Part shown: one piece after another, positions 18,427 through 27,747 of the stretch
Numbering within the stretch: the stretch's first letter is position 1
Layout: the number at the start of each line of letters is the position of its first letter
The notes under the pieces: generated by a model
What the model was told of the DNA's origin: nothing
The model's database searches: none
The model's input: the letters and a program-made list of their open reading frames with translations, nothing else
DNA from: Bacteroidales bacterium
Lineage (GTDB): Bacteria; Bacteroidota; Bacteroidia; Bacteroidales; Marinilabiliaceae
Assembly (NCBI GenBank): GCA_015061285.1
Contig: SUWW01000003.1
Coordinates: forward strand, 186,001 to 250,000
Direction: 5' to 3'
DNA length: 64,000 bases
Program-made: the position numbers and the translations under genes

Positions 18427-19143
18427 ATGAGAGCGATAGTTATTCATGCGAGAAGTCTGACAGAAAGGGAAAAGCACATCAGACAGCAGTTGAAAGACTG
18501 GTCTGGTGATGTCACATTCATGTCGGATGTTGACAAAGATGAAATAACAGAGGATATTTTGGCAAAGTATTTTAAGCCGGCCTGTGAGTTGTATTGTAAA
18601 TCAGGTCAGGCCAGTTGTGCGGTGAAGCACTTAATGGCATTGCAGTATATCATTGATAACGAACTTGAGGGTGCCCTCGTACTGGAAGACGACATAGTGT
18701 TGCATACTAATTTCGTCAGCAATTTCATGTATACTATGGAAGAGTACAGAAATCGTTATGTTGACAAGCCTGTCATAATATCCTATGAGGATTCCTCGTT
18801 ACAGTTTGTACCGCATTCAAGAAGAATAAGGGGACAGTGGCTATATGAGGGACCTACGAACCGTGTAAGGTTTAATGGCGCCTTGTATATAAACAATCTT
18901 GCGGCGAGAGTTATACTGGCAGAAGTGATGGAAAACAAGTGTGACAGGGCGATAGATCATTTCTATGTGAAGCTCCATAAAATGGGACTGTTAACAATTT
19001 TGTGGTGCGAGCCGGCATTGGCTACTCAAGGAAGTTTCAACGGTAAGTTCTTATCCTCTCAAAGCAAGAATCTGGTATTAGAAGGCTGCGTTGGAAAATT
19101 AAATATGTTTACAAGCGAATACTCTATTGGTTCAGATAAATAG
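18427..19143 (+). CDS. Family 25 glycosyltransferase (LPS biosynthesis)
   Basis: 238 residues. N-terminal MRAIVIHARSLTEREKHI, a central GALVLEDDIVLHTNF carrying the metal-binding aspartates, and SCAVKHLMALQYIIDN match the GT25 family that adds galactose or similar sugars in LPS outer core and capsule. It is followed two bases later by a GT2 gene interrupted by a stop codon. Confidence 0.82.
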   Translation: MRAIVIHARSLTEREKHIRQQLKDWSGDVTFMSDVDKDEITEDILAKYFKPACELYCKSGQASCAVKHLMALQYIIDNELEGALVLEDDIVLHTNFVSNFMYTMEEYRNRYVDKPVIISYEDSSLQFVPHSRRIRGQWLYEGPTNRVRFNGALYINNLAARVILAEVMENKCDRAIDHFYVKLHKMGLLTILWCEPALATQGSFNGKFLSSQSKNLVLEGCVGKLNMFTSEYSIGSDK

Positions 19144-19145
19144 CA

Positions 19146-20169
19146 ATGCCACACCTGTCAGTAGTTATACCAATTTATAATGCAGAGCCTTATTTGCCAA
19201 AATGTCTTGAGAGCATATTGGTACAGGCTTATCTTGACATGGAAGTGTTGCTGGTTGATGATGGCAGCACTGACGGAAGTGCAGATGTATGCAAGGAGTA
19301 TGTGACGAGGGACTCACGTTTTAGATATATTTATAAGGATAACGGTGGGGCAAGTAGCGCACGCAATGTCGGAATAGAAGAGTCCACGGGGTAATGGCTC
19401 CTTTTTGTGGATGCGGATGACAAGATGCCTGATAACGCATTAGGTAATTTCATGGCATGTCGTGGAGAAGAGCGTACAGACCTCGTCGTAGGTGCTTATG
19501 CGATAGAAGACAAGGAAAAGCAGACTGTAGAGGTGCTTCGGGTAGGTGAGTCAGAGTTGAACAGGATAGATTCTGCGAATATGTTGTTCTTAGAAAATAA
19601 GTATGGCTATCAGGGGTATATATGGAATAAGCTATTCAAGCGCTCCGTGGTATTAGAGAATAATATCAGGTTTGATGAGAGATACAGATTCAATGAGGAC
19701 CGTTTGTTTTGCGTAGAGTATATATGTGCCATGAAGGGCGTGGCAAAGACATGCGACGATATTATCTATAATTATGTAAAGCATCCGGGAAGCACGATTG
19801 GTACTATGGGAAAGGACTTGCGCATTTTGGATGACTATACGTCTTCTCTCTATATTTACGAGCGACTGAAAGAATGTCATTTCCCGCGACGTACAGTCAG
19901 TCTGTCACGCGATAATCTCTTTTTCTCGTATGATTTCATCCGGCATAATCTTAAGTTGGCTGACGCAGAGGAACAAGGAAGGGTAGTAGGGAACATTAAG
20001 TCAAGGGCAATCCGTGATTCTGGTGGCATGTTGTTCTTCGCAGACAACAGGTTACGCCGGTTCTTGTCACGTCAGATAAACCACCTGCGTAGCAACAAGA
20101 TATATGTGGAAACTATATTTTACTGTTCTTTGTAAGCTCTATGAGAAACAAATAAACATTTATGATTAA
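19146..20169 (+). pseudogene. Family 2 glycosyltransferase, broken by an in-frame stop and a 3' frameshift
   Basis: The frame opens with LSVVIPIYNAEPYLPKCLES, VDDGSTDGSAD and NGGASSARNVGIEESTG, then a TAA at 19392-19394, and continues in the same frame with WLLFVDADDKMPDNAL and a normal GT2 C-terminal half to 20135. Homologues usually read STGEWLLFVDADD, so a single-base change (GAA or CAA to TAA) would explain it. Near the end, the +1 frame at 20104-20169 encodes MWKLYFTVLCKLYEKQINIYD; removing one base near 20108 would join it to the body, suggesting a second lesion. Probably inactive, although the two halves could in principle be made separately. Confidence 0.8.
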
Positions 20170-20174
20170 TAAAT

Positions 20175-21395
20175 ATGCGACATATGAACGAACGTTTAAT
20201 AGTAAAATCATTCGGTCCAGTCAAAGACCTTGATATTTTATTCAAGAAAGTAACCTTGTTCATAGGAGACCAAGGCACAGGCAAGAGTTGTGTCGCAAAA
20301 CTTTTCTCCATGTTTAAGTGGATGGAAAAGGTTTTAAGTCAAAAGAAATACAAACTTTCATACTTTGAACAATATAATAGGTTCAAGACAAAGTTGTGTG
20401 CATATCATAGAATAGAATCCTTCATCTATGAGAACTCATACATCAAATTTGAAGGAAATCTATATGATTTTTTGTATGAGAACGGCAATTTCAGCGTAAC
20501 CGAAAAGAATCGTGATATAAAAGGCATCTCAAAGGTAATGTATGTTCCGGCAGAACGTTCAATAGTAAGTGTCGCTGAGAACAAGTCAAAGCTATTGAAA
20601 GAGTTGCCAGATTCAAGTGAGACTTTCTCAGACGAATTTGTAAACGCAAAGAAATTCTTCCAGAGCGGGTATAAGCTTCCGTTTGAGGGATTACGTTTTG
20701 AATATGACAGTTTGAATGATACAGGCTGGATTCATGGGGCAAACTATAAAGTACGACTTATCAATGCTTCCAGCGGTATACAATCATCTCTGCCTATGTG
20801 TATAGTCTCAGAATATTTGAGCAGTAAGATTTCCGACAAGGAAGAAGTTAAGCTCTCAAAAGAAGAAAAAGACAAACTGGAAAAAAGGGTAGCTGAAATT
20901 ATGCAGAATGAAGAATATTCTGACAGTATCAAGGATATGATGATTCGTCAATTGTCATATGCCAATAGATATAATCAGCTTATAAACATTGTTGAAGAAC
21001 CAGAATTGAATCTCTTCCCACGTTCGCAAATGGAGGTACTCAAATCTTTGGTTCTCAACAATGCAAGTTCTAATGAAAATATGCTTGTGCTCACAACTCA
21101 CAGTCCCTATTCATTGGCTATTATCAATACAATGATTATGGGCGCAAAGGCATATTCTAATGCGAATGAAGAATTGAGGAACCAGATAGAAAGCATTTTG
21201 CCTGTAAAGTATCAAATAAATGATGATGATATAGCGGCTTATCGTTTGTCTTCTTCTGATGCAATCTATTGTCAATCTGTTATAAATCCTAATACGGGGC
21301 TTGTTTCAAAGAACGAATTAGATTCTGCATCAGACGATATTATGCGAGTATTCAACTCTTTATACCAGTGCTATGCCAAGACTCTCGCCAAATAA
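20175..21395 (+). CDS. AAA/ABC-type ATPase of a two-gene candidate defence module
   Basis: 406 residues, soluble. Walker A GDQGTGKS at residues 31-38 after LIVKSFGPVKDLD; an ABC-like signature SSGIQSSLP around residue 200; Walker B LINIVEEPELNLFP with E274-E275; and the switch histidine in LTTHSPYSLAI. A Lys/Glu-rich helical insert (about 220-250) replaces a longer coiled coil. This is the AAA_15/AAA_21-like fold shared by OLD, PtuA and AriA ATPases, but no TOPRIM domain is visible. The gene overlaps the next one by 23 bases, so the two products are surely partners. Codon use is A/T-rich, unlike the housekeeping genes. Confidence 0.75.
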   Translation: MRHMNERLIVKSFGPVKDLDILFKKVTLFIGDQGTGKSCVAKLFSMFKWMEKVLSQKKYKLSYFEQYNRFKTKLCAYHRIESFIYENSYIKFEGNLYDFLYENGNFSVTEKNRDIKGISKVMYVPAERSIVSVAENKSKLLKELPDSSETFSDEFVNAKKFFQSGYKLPFEGLRFEYDSLNDTGWIHGANYKVRLINASSGIQSSLPMCIVSEYLSSKISDKEEVKLSKEEKDKLEKRVAEIMQNEEYSDSIKDMMIRQLSYANRYNQLINIVEEPELNLFPRSQMEVLKSLVLNNASSNENMLVLTTHSPYSLAIINTMIMGAKAYSNANEELRNQIESILPVKYQINDDDIAAYRLSSSDAIYCQSVINPNTGLVSKNELDSASDDIMRVFNSLYQCYAKTLAK

Positions 21396-22005
21396 TATTT
21401 TGCCTGCTGCCATCACAAATCTTAGATTGTGCACCGCATTACAAAACTGTGGTGCTATTGGTGTAGCTAATGCTTTCGACAAAAGTTCCGCAGAGAATCT
21501 TTACGTTTATGATGATGGTAGTCTTGGCTATACAGATTGGACTGATGTGATACCGGAGTTCGTTTCGAAGTGTTTCTTTGCAGCCAATCCCAACAAGAAT
21601 ACGATTGCTTTGCTGCCACTTGACGGCAGAATCCTTACTGGACCGAGTGTTATTGCTGGCGGTGTATGCGATGGAATGCTTTTGACAGATAAAGAGATGT
21701 GTTTCATTGAGTTCAAAACGAATGTTACATCCTCCAACTATCAGACTATTACTCAAAGGGCAAATGACGCAATCGATCAACTATGGCACACATTTGATGG
21801 TATTATCAAGCCAAAATGTGCGACACAATCAATTGCTGGACAGCCCATAGATGTTGAGCATAAACTTTTCGTTGATTTCCATGTTGTATTTGATAAAGAC
21901 TTAGAAGTAACGGGAGCAAACTCAGAACTAATGGATTTGCAGTTTCAGTTTCTAACGGACAATAACCGTCCTCTCTATTTTGATAATGGGAAAACTTTCC
22001 TGTAA
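21373..22005 (+). CDS. Putative PD-(D/E)XK nuclease partner of the ATPase
   Basis: 210 residues, no signal peptide. I do not recognise a named family. The segment GGVCDGMLLTDKEMCFIEFK followed by TN supplies D100, E113 and K115, spaced as in the PD-(D/E)XK nuclease core (D-x12-E-x-K), with hydrophobic strands on both sides and a Gln (Q136) in the following helix (NDAIDQLW). The N-terminal third is Ala/Asn-rich and the C-terminus has a beta-rich segment. The 23-base overlap with the ATPase gene indicates a functional pair: an ATPase sensor controlling a nuclease effector. Function is inferred from motif and context. Confidence 0.6.
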   Translation: MPRLSPNNILPAAITNLRLCTALQNCGAIGVANAFDKSSAENLYVYDDGSLGYTDWTDVIPEFVSKCFFAANPNKNTIALLPLDGRILTGPSVIAGGVCDGMLLTDKEMCFIEFKTNVTSSNYQTITQRANDAIDQLWHTFDGIIKPKCATQSIAGQPIDVEHKLFVDFHVVFDKDLEVTGANSELMDLQFQFLTDNNRPLYFDNGKTFL

Positions 22006-22037
22006 CTATTATCTACCATAGTATCAAACTAAACGCA

Positions 22038-23738
22038 ATGAGACCACTTCGTTCATACACAATTTTCAAAGCTATATTAATCATATCGTGCATAATAAGT
22101 TCTCTGTCTTTATATGCACAACCTCATTGGTGCGATTCTATCTCTGTATGTACTGAAGTTTCAACTTCTATATCATCTAATAATGAGCTAAATCCACTTT
22201 GGCTATATTCCAATCAGTGGGGACTATATACTCAATATGAACAGGCGGAGGTGTTGGCGCGCGCCAAAGCCGAATTCCGTGTGGCGAACTTCAAACATTT
22301 TACACTCAATGCAGGCTTGGGAGGTGTAGGCACTACTGAATGGAAACGCAGCATGCTACATGAAGCATATCTTGCAGGAAAAGCTTTCATGTTCGACTAT
22401 ACTATAGGTATGCAGGCTCATTCTCCTCTTGCTCAATATGATTATCTGACGAGCGGAAACTTCATTATGTCGAGTAATGCTCGTCCATATCCGCGCGTTG
22501 GTGTCGGTATCTTCGATTATTGGAGCATACCTTACACGCGAGATTGGCTACAAGTAAAAGTCGGAGTGTATGTTGGTCGATTGTTCAATGAATATGATGC
22601 TGATGATGAATACAAATGTCAATATACTCGTGATGTTACGATAAGTGAAAAATTTGCCGTAGCTCGCATAGGAGGATGGATAGTTAAACCATATTTAGGT
22701 CTTGAGCATAGTGTAATGATGGGAGGTATAAAGCCAGATGGTACGAAAATACCTATTGACTTTGTGGCATCTTTTTTCGGTAAGGGCTCTTCTTCTAATG
22801 AATTTTCTGGGCAATTTGAAGGCGAGAAAACGAACGCAGCTGGTGCACATCAGGGTCAGTGGAATACTGGTATAGATATAGATCTTGATAATTATGCCAT
22901 TCAGCTTTCATACAAACGGCCCTTTTCAGACGCTATAGGAAGAACGTATTTTTCTAACCGTAGTAGAGATCTTTATTTGGGAGCTATAGTCTCTTTCAAG
23001 AGGCAATCGGCGCTTAGAAATATTTCTGTAGAAGTTATGCGTACTGATTATCAGTGTGGTAATGGTATCCCTGATCCATACGGATATGATAAAAATGGAA
23101 ATTTGATTGTTGTTTTTCCTCCATATATCAGAGATGAGGCTTGGTATTATGAGCATTTTGAAGCAGAACAAATAGATGCATGGAACGAAAGGTATAGTAC
23201 AAAATTATGGGAAGACTCCTCTTCTTCATATGACTTTTTTAGTACTTGGTGCAATCATGGGTTGTATTTTGGTGGTCGAGTATTGTATGCAACCAATGCA
23301 TACTATATGCAAGGTTGGTCTGCGAACGGATTATGTATGCAATCTGCACTATTCCATTCACAAAAGACAGTAGAACTATATGGCAAAGATTACACATGGC
23401 AACGTTTGTGTGCATACCCCAACACACGCGTTGTAGCCGTAACTATAGCCGCAGATGGCACTGTAGCAAATAAAATAGATTATATAGCAAAGTTTACATT
23501 CTCTAATAATTCCGGCTCGCGTAATGAGCGATATGCAGGCGGTTCATATAGTTGGACCCTTGCCGATAATTACTACTTTTACAAAGCCAAATTCGAGGTA
23601 TATACATTGTTAAGTGCAAAGTATAAAACCGAAAACAATTATACTTTAGGAGCATCTATAGCCGCTGATTTGGGGGCATTATATAATTCTGTGGGTTTCA
23701 GATTTTCTGTAGCACGAACCTTCCCATTTCACCAATAA
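22038..23738 (+). CDS. Wzi-like capsule assembly outer-membrane protein
   Basis: 566 residues. N-terminal signal peptide (about 1-28, ending LSLYAQ) and many short alternating beta-strands of an outer-membrane barrel, with Wzi-like blocks (ELNPLWLYSNQWG, AGLGGVGTTEWKRS). Bacteroidetes Wzi-family proteins sit near polysaccharide loci and help attach or organise surface polysaccharide. It lies 32 bases after the nuclease-like gene. An insertion sequence lies directly downstream of its stop. Confidence 0.75.
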   Translation: MRPLRSYTIFKAILIISCIISSLSLYAQPHWCDSISVCTEVSTSISSNNELNPLWLYSNQWGLYTQYEQAEVLARAKAEFRVANFKHFTLNAGLGGVGTTEWKRSMLHEAYLAGKAFMFDYTIGMQAHSPLAQYDYLTSGNFIMSSNARPYPRVGVGIFDYWSIPYTRDWLQVKVGVYVGRLFNEYDADDEYKCQYTRDVTISEKFAVARIGGWIVKPYLGLEHSVMMGGIKPDGTKIPIDFVASFFGKGSSSNEFSGQFEGEKTNAAGAHQGQWNTGIDIDLDNYAIQLSYKRPFSDAIGRTYFSNRSRDLYLGAIVSFKRQSALRNISVEVMRTDYQCGNGIPDPYGYDKNGNLIVVFPPYIRDEAWYYEHFEAEQIDAWNERYSTKLWEDSSSSYDFFSTWCNHGLYFGGRVLYATNAYYMQGWSANGLCMQSALFHSQKTVELYGKDYTWQRLCAYPNTRVVAVTIAADGTVANKIDYIAKFTFSNNSGSRNERYAGGSYSWTLADNYYFYKAKFEVYTLLSAKYKTENNYTLGASIAADLGALYNSVGFRFSVARTFPFHQ

Positions 23739-23747
23739 ATACAGACC

Positions 23748-23769
23748 TATAGGTCATTTTGCAGGCTGT
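23748..23769 (+). repeat. Extra copy of the insertion-sequence left end
   Basis: TATAGGTCATTTTGCAGGCT followed by GT: 21 of 22 bases match the left inverted repeat at 23852, in the same orientation, 104 bases further out. Confidence 0.8.
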
Positions 23770-23939
23770 GACATACTCGCAGTGCCGATGAATACTGGGA
23801 TTGCGAACGATTCAACTTTTTGAAGACTAAAATTCACTTTCAAAACAGCGCTATAGGTCATTTTGCAGGCTGCGATATAGCTGTATCTTAGATTACGTCT
23901 ACCTTTGCGGGCAATTCAAAACGCCACAATACATAACAT

Positions 23940-24865
23940 ATGAACAAAAAAAATGTCCTTGTTGCAGCTCACCAATAACGAAAAAGAATGGAGTGCGTTA
24001 TGGTGTCCAGCTATACAAGTGTATGGCCTGCGGTCATCAGTTTCGCGGAAAGGCATATCTGTCGAAAGAAAAATTGTGGAAGGCTTATCGCGAACAGAAA
24101 CAGACCATACGAGAGCTTGCCGCTAGATTTGACGTTAGCGAGTCGACCATCAAGCGTCTTTTGAAGGATGTCAGCGTAGAGTGGAAAAATCCTATAGGTG
24201 ACAGCCGTAGGGTCATCATCAACATCGATGCCACGTATTTTGGCCGTAATGCAGGTGTGCTTGTCGCCTTGGATTCGCAGGTTGGGAAGCCACTGTATAT
24301 CAAGCATATCAAACACGAGCATGCTTCCGACTATGTGGAAACTGTCAGAGAAATCGAGAAGAACGGCTTCTTGATTGATGGCATCATAATAGACGGAATG
24401 CTGAGCCTGTTCAAGGAATTCTCCTCCTACAAAGTCCAGATGTGCCAGTATCACATGTGCGCCATAATCAGACGAAAAATAACGAAGAATCCCAAACTGG
24501 AGGCTGGGGTTGAACTGCAGGGACTTATGCGCACCTTGAAGGACAGCAAAAAGACTGATCTTTCCTGCCGATTCAACATGTGGAAAGAGAAGTGGAAGAC
24601 ATTTCTCAATCAGCGAACTGTCAATAGCGAGACAGGAAAGACTTTTTATACGCACCAACGCATCAGGTCAGCCATGCTAAGCATAGAGTTCTTCTTACCT
24701 TGGTTGTTCACATTCGAGGACGTAGAGGGAATGCCAAACACGAACAACAAGATCGAGGGCTTGTTTACCGATCTGAAGAGGAATCTGAACAATCACAGCG
24801 GGATGAGCACTCAGAACCGCAAGCGGTTCATTGATGGGTTTTTCTTGGCATTGAATGGCGATTAG
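23940..24865 (+). CDS. DDE transposase, probably made through slippage at an A8 run
   Basis: The protein has an N-terminal zinc ribbon (CPCCSSPITKKNG ... YKCMACGHQF), a helix-turn-helix (IRELAARFDVSESTIKRLL) and a DDE core: NIDATYFGR, IIIDGM and NNKIEGLFTDLKRNL. It resembles the zinc-binding variant of IS256-type transposases. The zinc-ribbon frame has no normal start: the only good ATG (23940) is in another frame and reaches the main frame only by a -1 shift on the eight A at 23946-23953. The alternative GTG at 23993 lies inside the zinc ribbon and would destroy it. Either slippage makes the full protein, or one A has been lost. Confidence 0.8.
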
Positions 24866-24925
24866 CATATGAGACTTTACGACAATGGGGACCGACGTCA
24901 TCGACAGCCCCCATTATTCATATGC
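24865..24925 (+). repeat. Nested inverted repeat after the transposase stop
   Basis: GCATATGA (24865-24872) pairs with TCATATGC (24918-24925), and inside it AATGGGG (24884-24890) with CCCCATT (24909-24915). It starts on the stop codon; no T run follows. The remaining IS sequence to 25043 shows only a small GGGG/CCCC hairpin near 24955. Confidence 0.6.
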
Positions 24926-25154
24926 TTCTCGCATTGCAACCTTATTCCTCATGGGGTTGCTCCCCAGCAGAGCTCCACTACACTTCGGGCTGCAGTGCAA
25001 AATTATCAACAGCGTCGAACCTTAGCAATCGACTTGTAAAATTGCAGCCTGCAAAATGACCTATACGCCTTTTTTTTCGTTCACTTGGTGATACTTTTTC
25101 AAATGAAGAGTCCCTGATGAGAGTGTGTGTTCAACTTATATCCTCCACCATCAT

Positions 25155-27620
25155 TTACTCTTCAATGTAGGCTTTGGGGAAATAGCTTTTCCATGCACTA
25201 TAAGCGTTGGAGCAGCCAGCCGGCACGTAGAGTGTGCAATTTTGAGTTATACCACCAAGTGTGTAGTATATAGCTTCGTCTGTTGTGTAGTCGTTGGCAG
25301 AAATTGTAGGAGCTACATGGCTTCTTGCGTGCAGTTCTTTCATTTTAGGACAACGATAGAGCGATTCAAAACCCATTCTCTGAAGCGAACTTCCAAGAGT
25401 AACGTATTGCAACTCGCTACAGTCGTAGAAAGCATAGTCGGGTATCGACTCCACGTTGTCGCCAATTAATAGGTTTGCCAATGCACTACACTTGCTAAAG
25501 GCAGGTTGTAGCTCATATTCACTCATCATGCTTTGGCAGTTTGTTGCGTTGAAATAGAGCGTCGATAGGGCAGTGCATTCGCCAAATGCGTGTTGCTCGA
25601 TGAATGCTACATTCTGTGGTATCGTAATGGTTTGCATTGCAGTGCAGCCAAAGAATGTGTATTCATATATTCCAGTGATGTCGTTGCCAAGCGTGACATT
25701 TCTCAATTTTGAACAGTTGCGAAATGCGTAGCTACCCAGATTTTTCACGTTTGAAAGGTCGATTGATGTGAGTTTGGGACACTCTTCGAATGCATACGAC
25801 TCTATAGTTTGTACGTTTTTCCCCATAACAAAATTGCGGAGTGCAGGACAACGAGTGAAAGCTCCTTTAGGAATGCGTCGCACATGACTATCGCAGATGA
25901 TGTCGGTGAGGGCTGTGCAGCCATCGAAAACGGCATAACAAAAACTTTCGCCATAGCCCATTTTGGTGCAATTGATGGCGTTAAAATTCACAAGTTCAAG
26001 CGATGTGCAATCTTTGAATGCATAGTTGCCTATATATTGCACATTTGTGCCTATTGTCAGTTTGGTAAGTTCAGTGCAGTTGAAAAACGCCATCTGTTCG
26101 ATAGTGGTTATTGTTGATGGTATCTCAAGCGTGTTTATAGCTGTGCAACTAAAAGAGTATTCGCTAATTGTATTTAGGTTGCTGCTTAGGCGTACAGTTC
26201 GCAGAGAGGTGCAGAGTTCAAACGCATTTTTGCCAACCTCAATAACACTTTCGGGAATTACTACGCTTTCAATGGCGCTGCAACAACGAAAAGCATTATC
26301 GCCGATAATTTTCAAAGTACTTGGTAGAGCTATGCTTTTGATCTTAATTCCGCAGCCACTCACTTGCGTTACTGTATAGCGTTTATCTTTATATGTAACA
26401 TATTTAGGTACCGCGAAATCAATAGCATCGCAGTAGACTGTTATTAATTCTGCTGTTTGACTCGATTCGTTGAAGAGAAATACTGCTATTGCTCCATTTT
26501 CATATGTAACATCTACATAATCATTGTTCAACTCTTCTGTGCATTTTATTTGACTCTCTGCCATTTTCACGCAAAGGCTATCCATTTGGGCTTCAGTGGC
26601 AATATCTTCTATTGGAACTTCTTTTCCGTCTGTAAAAATCCATCCGCATGTAGCATATTTGTTGTCATACGTAGTTACATGGTCGGTTGGTACGGTGATA
26701 GTAGTTCCTATATCGAAAGCCGTTGTACTCAACACCGCTACACCATCTAAATCAATACGTACAGAAGTTAAATCAGAACAGCGGGCCACGGCATACTCTC
26801 CAATAGAGGTGAGAGTTTCGGGCGTACGTAGTGTAATTATTTTGCTGTCCGCAAAAGCGTAGTCGTCGATGCCAATCACTTCATATGTAATACCTTCATA
26901 ATCAACTTCATCTGGTATGTATATGTCGCCCCAATATACGCCGTCGATAATAGATTTCAATGTCGTTTTTTTGTTTGGTATAGAAATTACGACTGCCGTA
27001 TGTTGTGCTATTTGCCCCAAAAACCATAATTCCGACTCTTCGTCGAAAAACACAACTGTTGTGGCTGTGCTTTCGGTGCCATCGGTGAATGTCCAATTGG
27101 GATATGCTTTTGTGTATGCTTCAACAAGTTCTGAAGGTACTATTATGACGGAGCCTGAAGCAAAAGCCGAATTATCTATATTGGCCATAGTGGCACTGTT
27201 TATTTTTATGGTAACTAAGCTGTCGCAGTTCGTAAAGGCTTGAGCTTCAATTGTAGTTAAGTTTGCCGACATACTTATGCTTGTAACATGAGCGGAAGCA
27301 AAGGTATTCTTGCTGATAGTGTTTACGTAATATGTTACGCCATTCACTGTGATGGATGCTGGAATATATACTATGCCAGAATATACATAGTTGGAGTTTG
27401 CGGGTGCAATTACAGAGGCGAAAGAAGTGTCGGCAGAGGTCTGGTACCATAATCCTGATGCTTGGTCGTAGAATGTAACAGCTTCGTATGGTTTGCGGGG
27501 AGTATTGTCAGGTTTGTCAACCTCGAATCGACAGTTGACAAATAGTATGCATAATAATGATAAAGCTAATGTTCTGATTGCTGACGAATTATGCGAACTT
27601 ATGTATCTGCTTACAGACAT
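25155..27620 (-). CDS. BspA-type leucine-rich-repeat surface protein
   Basis: 821 residues. A hydrophobic signal (about 14-29) ends in LFVNC, so C30 may be lipidated, though Asn at -1 is unusual for a lipobox. The rest contains many TpLRR/LRR_5 units of about 23 residues (for example FRNCSKLRNVTLGNDITGI and FYDCSELQYVTLGSSLQRM), dense in residues 400-790 and sparser at 80-160 and 240-300, separated by short beta domains. Such proteins bind host matrix or other bacteria. The C-terminus (NAYSAWKSYFPKAYIEE) has no T9SS tail. It stands alone, convergent with the insertion sequence. Confidence 0.85.
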   Translation of the reverse strand: MSVSRYISSHNSSAIRTLALSLLCILFVNCRFEVDKPDNTPRKPYEAVTFYDQASGLWYQTSADTSFASVIAPANSNYVYSGIVYIPASITVNGVTYYVNTISKNTFASAHVTSISMSANLTTIEAQAFTNCDSLVTIKINSATMANIDNSAFASGSVIIVPSELVEAYTKAYPNWTFTDGTESTATTVVFFDEESELWFLGQIAQHTAVVISIPNKKTTLKSIIDGVYWGDIYIPDEVDYEGITYEVIGIDDYAFADSKIITLRTPETLTSIGEYAVARCSDLTSVRIDLDGVAVLSTTAFDIGTTITVPTDHVTTYDNKYATCGWIFTDGKEVPIEDIATEAQMDSLCVKMAESQIKCTEELNNDYVDVTYENGAIAVFLFNESSQTAELITVYCDAIDFAVPKYVTYKDKRYTVTQVSGCGIKIKSIALPSTLKIIGDNAFRCCSAIESVVIPESVIEVGKNAFELCTSLRTVRLSSNLNTISEYSFSCTAINTLEIPSTITTIEQMAFFNCTELTKLTIGTNVQYIGNYAFKDCTSLELVNFNAINCTKMGYGESFCYAVFDGCTALTDIICDSHVRRIPKGAFTRCPALRNFVMGKNVQTIESYAFEECPKLTSIDLSNVKNLGSYAFRNCSKLRNVTLGNDITGIYEYTFFGCTAMQTITIPQNVAFIEQHAFGECTALSTLYFNATNCQSMMSEYELQPAFSKCSALANLLIGDNVESIPDYAFYDCSELQYVTLGSSLQRMGFESLYRCPKMKELHARSHVAPTISANDYTTDEAIYYTLGGITQNCTLYVPAGCSNAYSAWKSYFPKAYIEE

Positions 27621-27690
27621 TATGAGTTAGATTTTAGCAAATGCATAGTTAACTATATTTTTTGAGTTGATAGTATGTGCTCTAAAAAAG

Positions 27691-27723
27691 AAGAGAGCCG
27701 ATCTGTGAAAGAACGGCTCTCTT
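27691..27723 (-). terminator. Terminator of the TPR lipoprotein gene
   Basis: Read on the minus strand, AAGAGAGCCG and CGGCTCTCTT form a ten-pair stem with a 13-base loop, followed by CTTTTTT. Confidence 0.85.
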
Positions 27724-27747
27724 TATTGTTATTGGTATTTCTATGAA

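Larger units (their letters stand above)
23852..25065 (+). mobile_element. Insertion sequence, IS256-like variant with zinc ribbon, 1214 bp
   Basis: Perfect 22-base terminal inverted repeats: 23852-23873 and 25044-25065 (outer sequence TATAGGTCATTTTGCAGG...). Inside are a Bacteroidota-like -7 box TACCTTTG (23900-23907), one transposase gene, and a 178-base non-coding 3' part. A three-base CGC flanks both ends; whether it is a target duplication is uncertain. The element could also be counted from the second left end at 23748 (1318 bp). Confidence 0.85.

Noticed and set aside
24011-24658. Long antisense frame of 215 codons inside the transposase gene
   Set aside because: It has no recognisable protein motifs and mirrors the codon structure of the transposase on the other strand.
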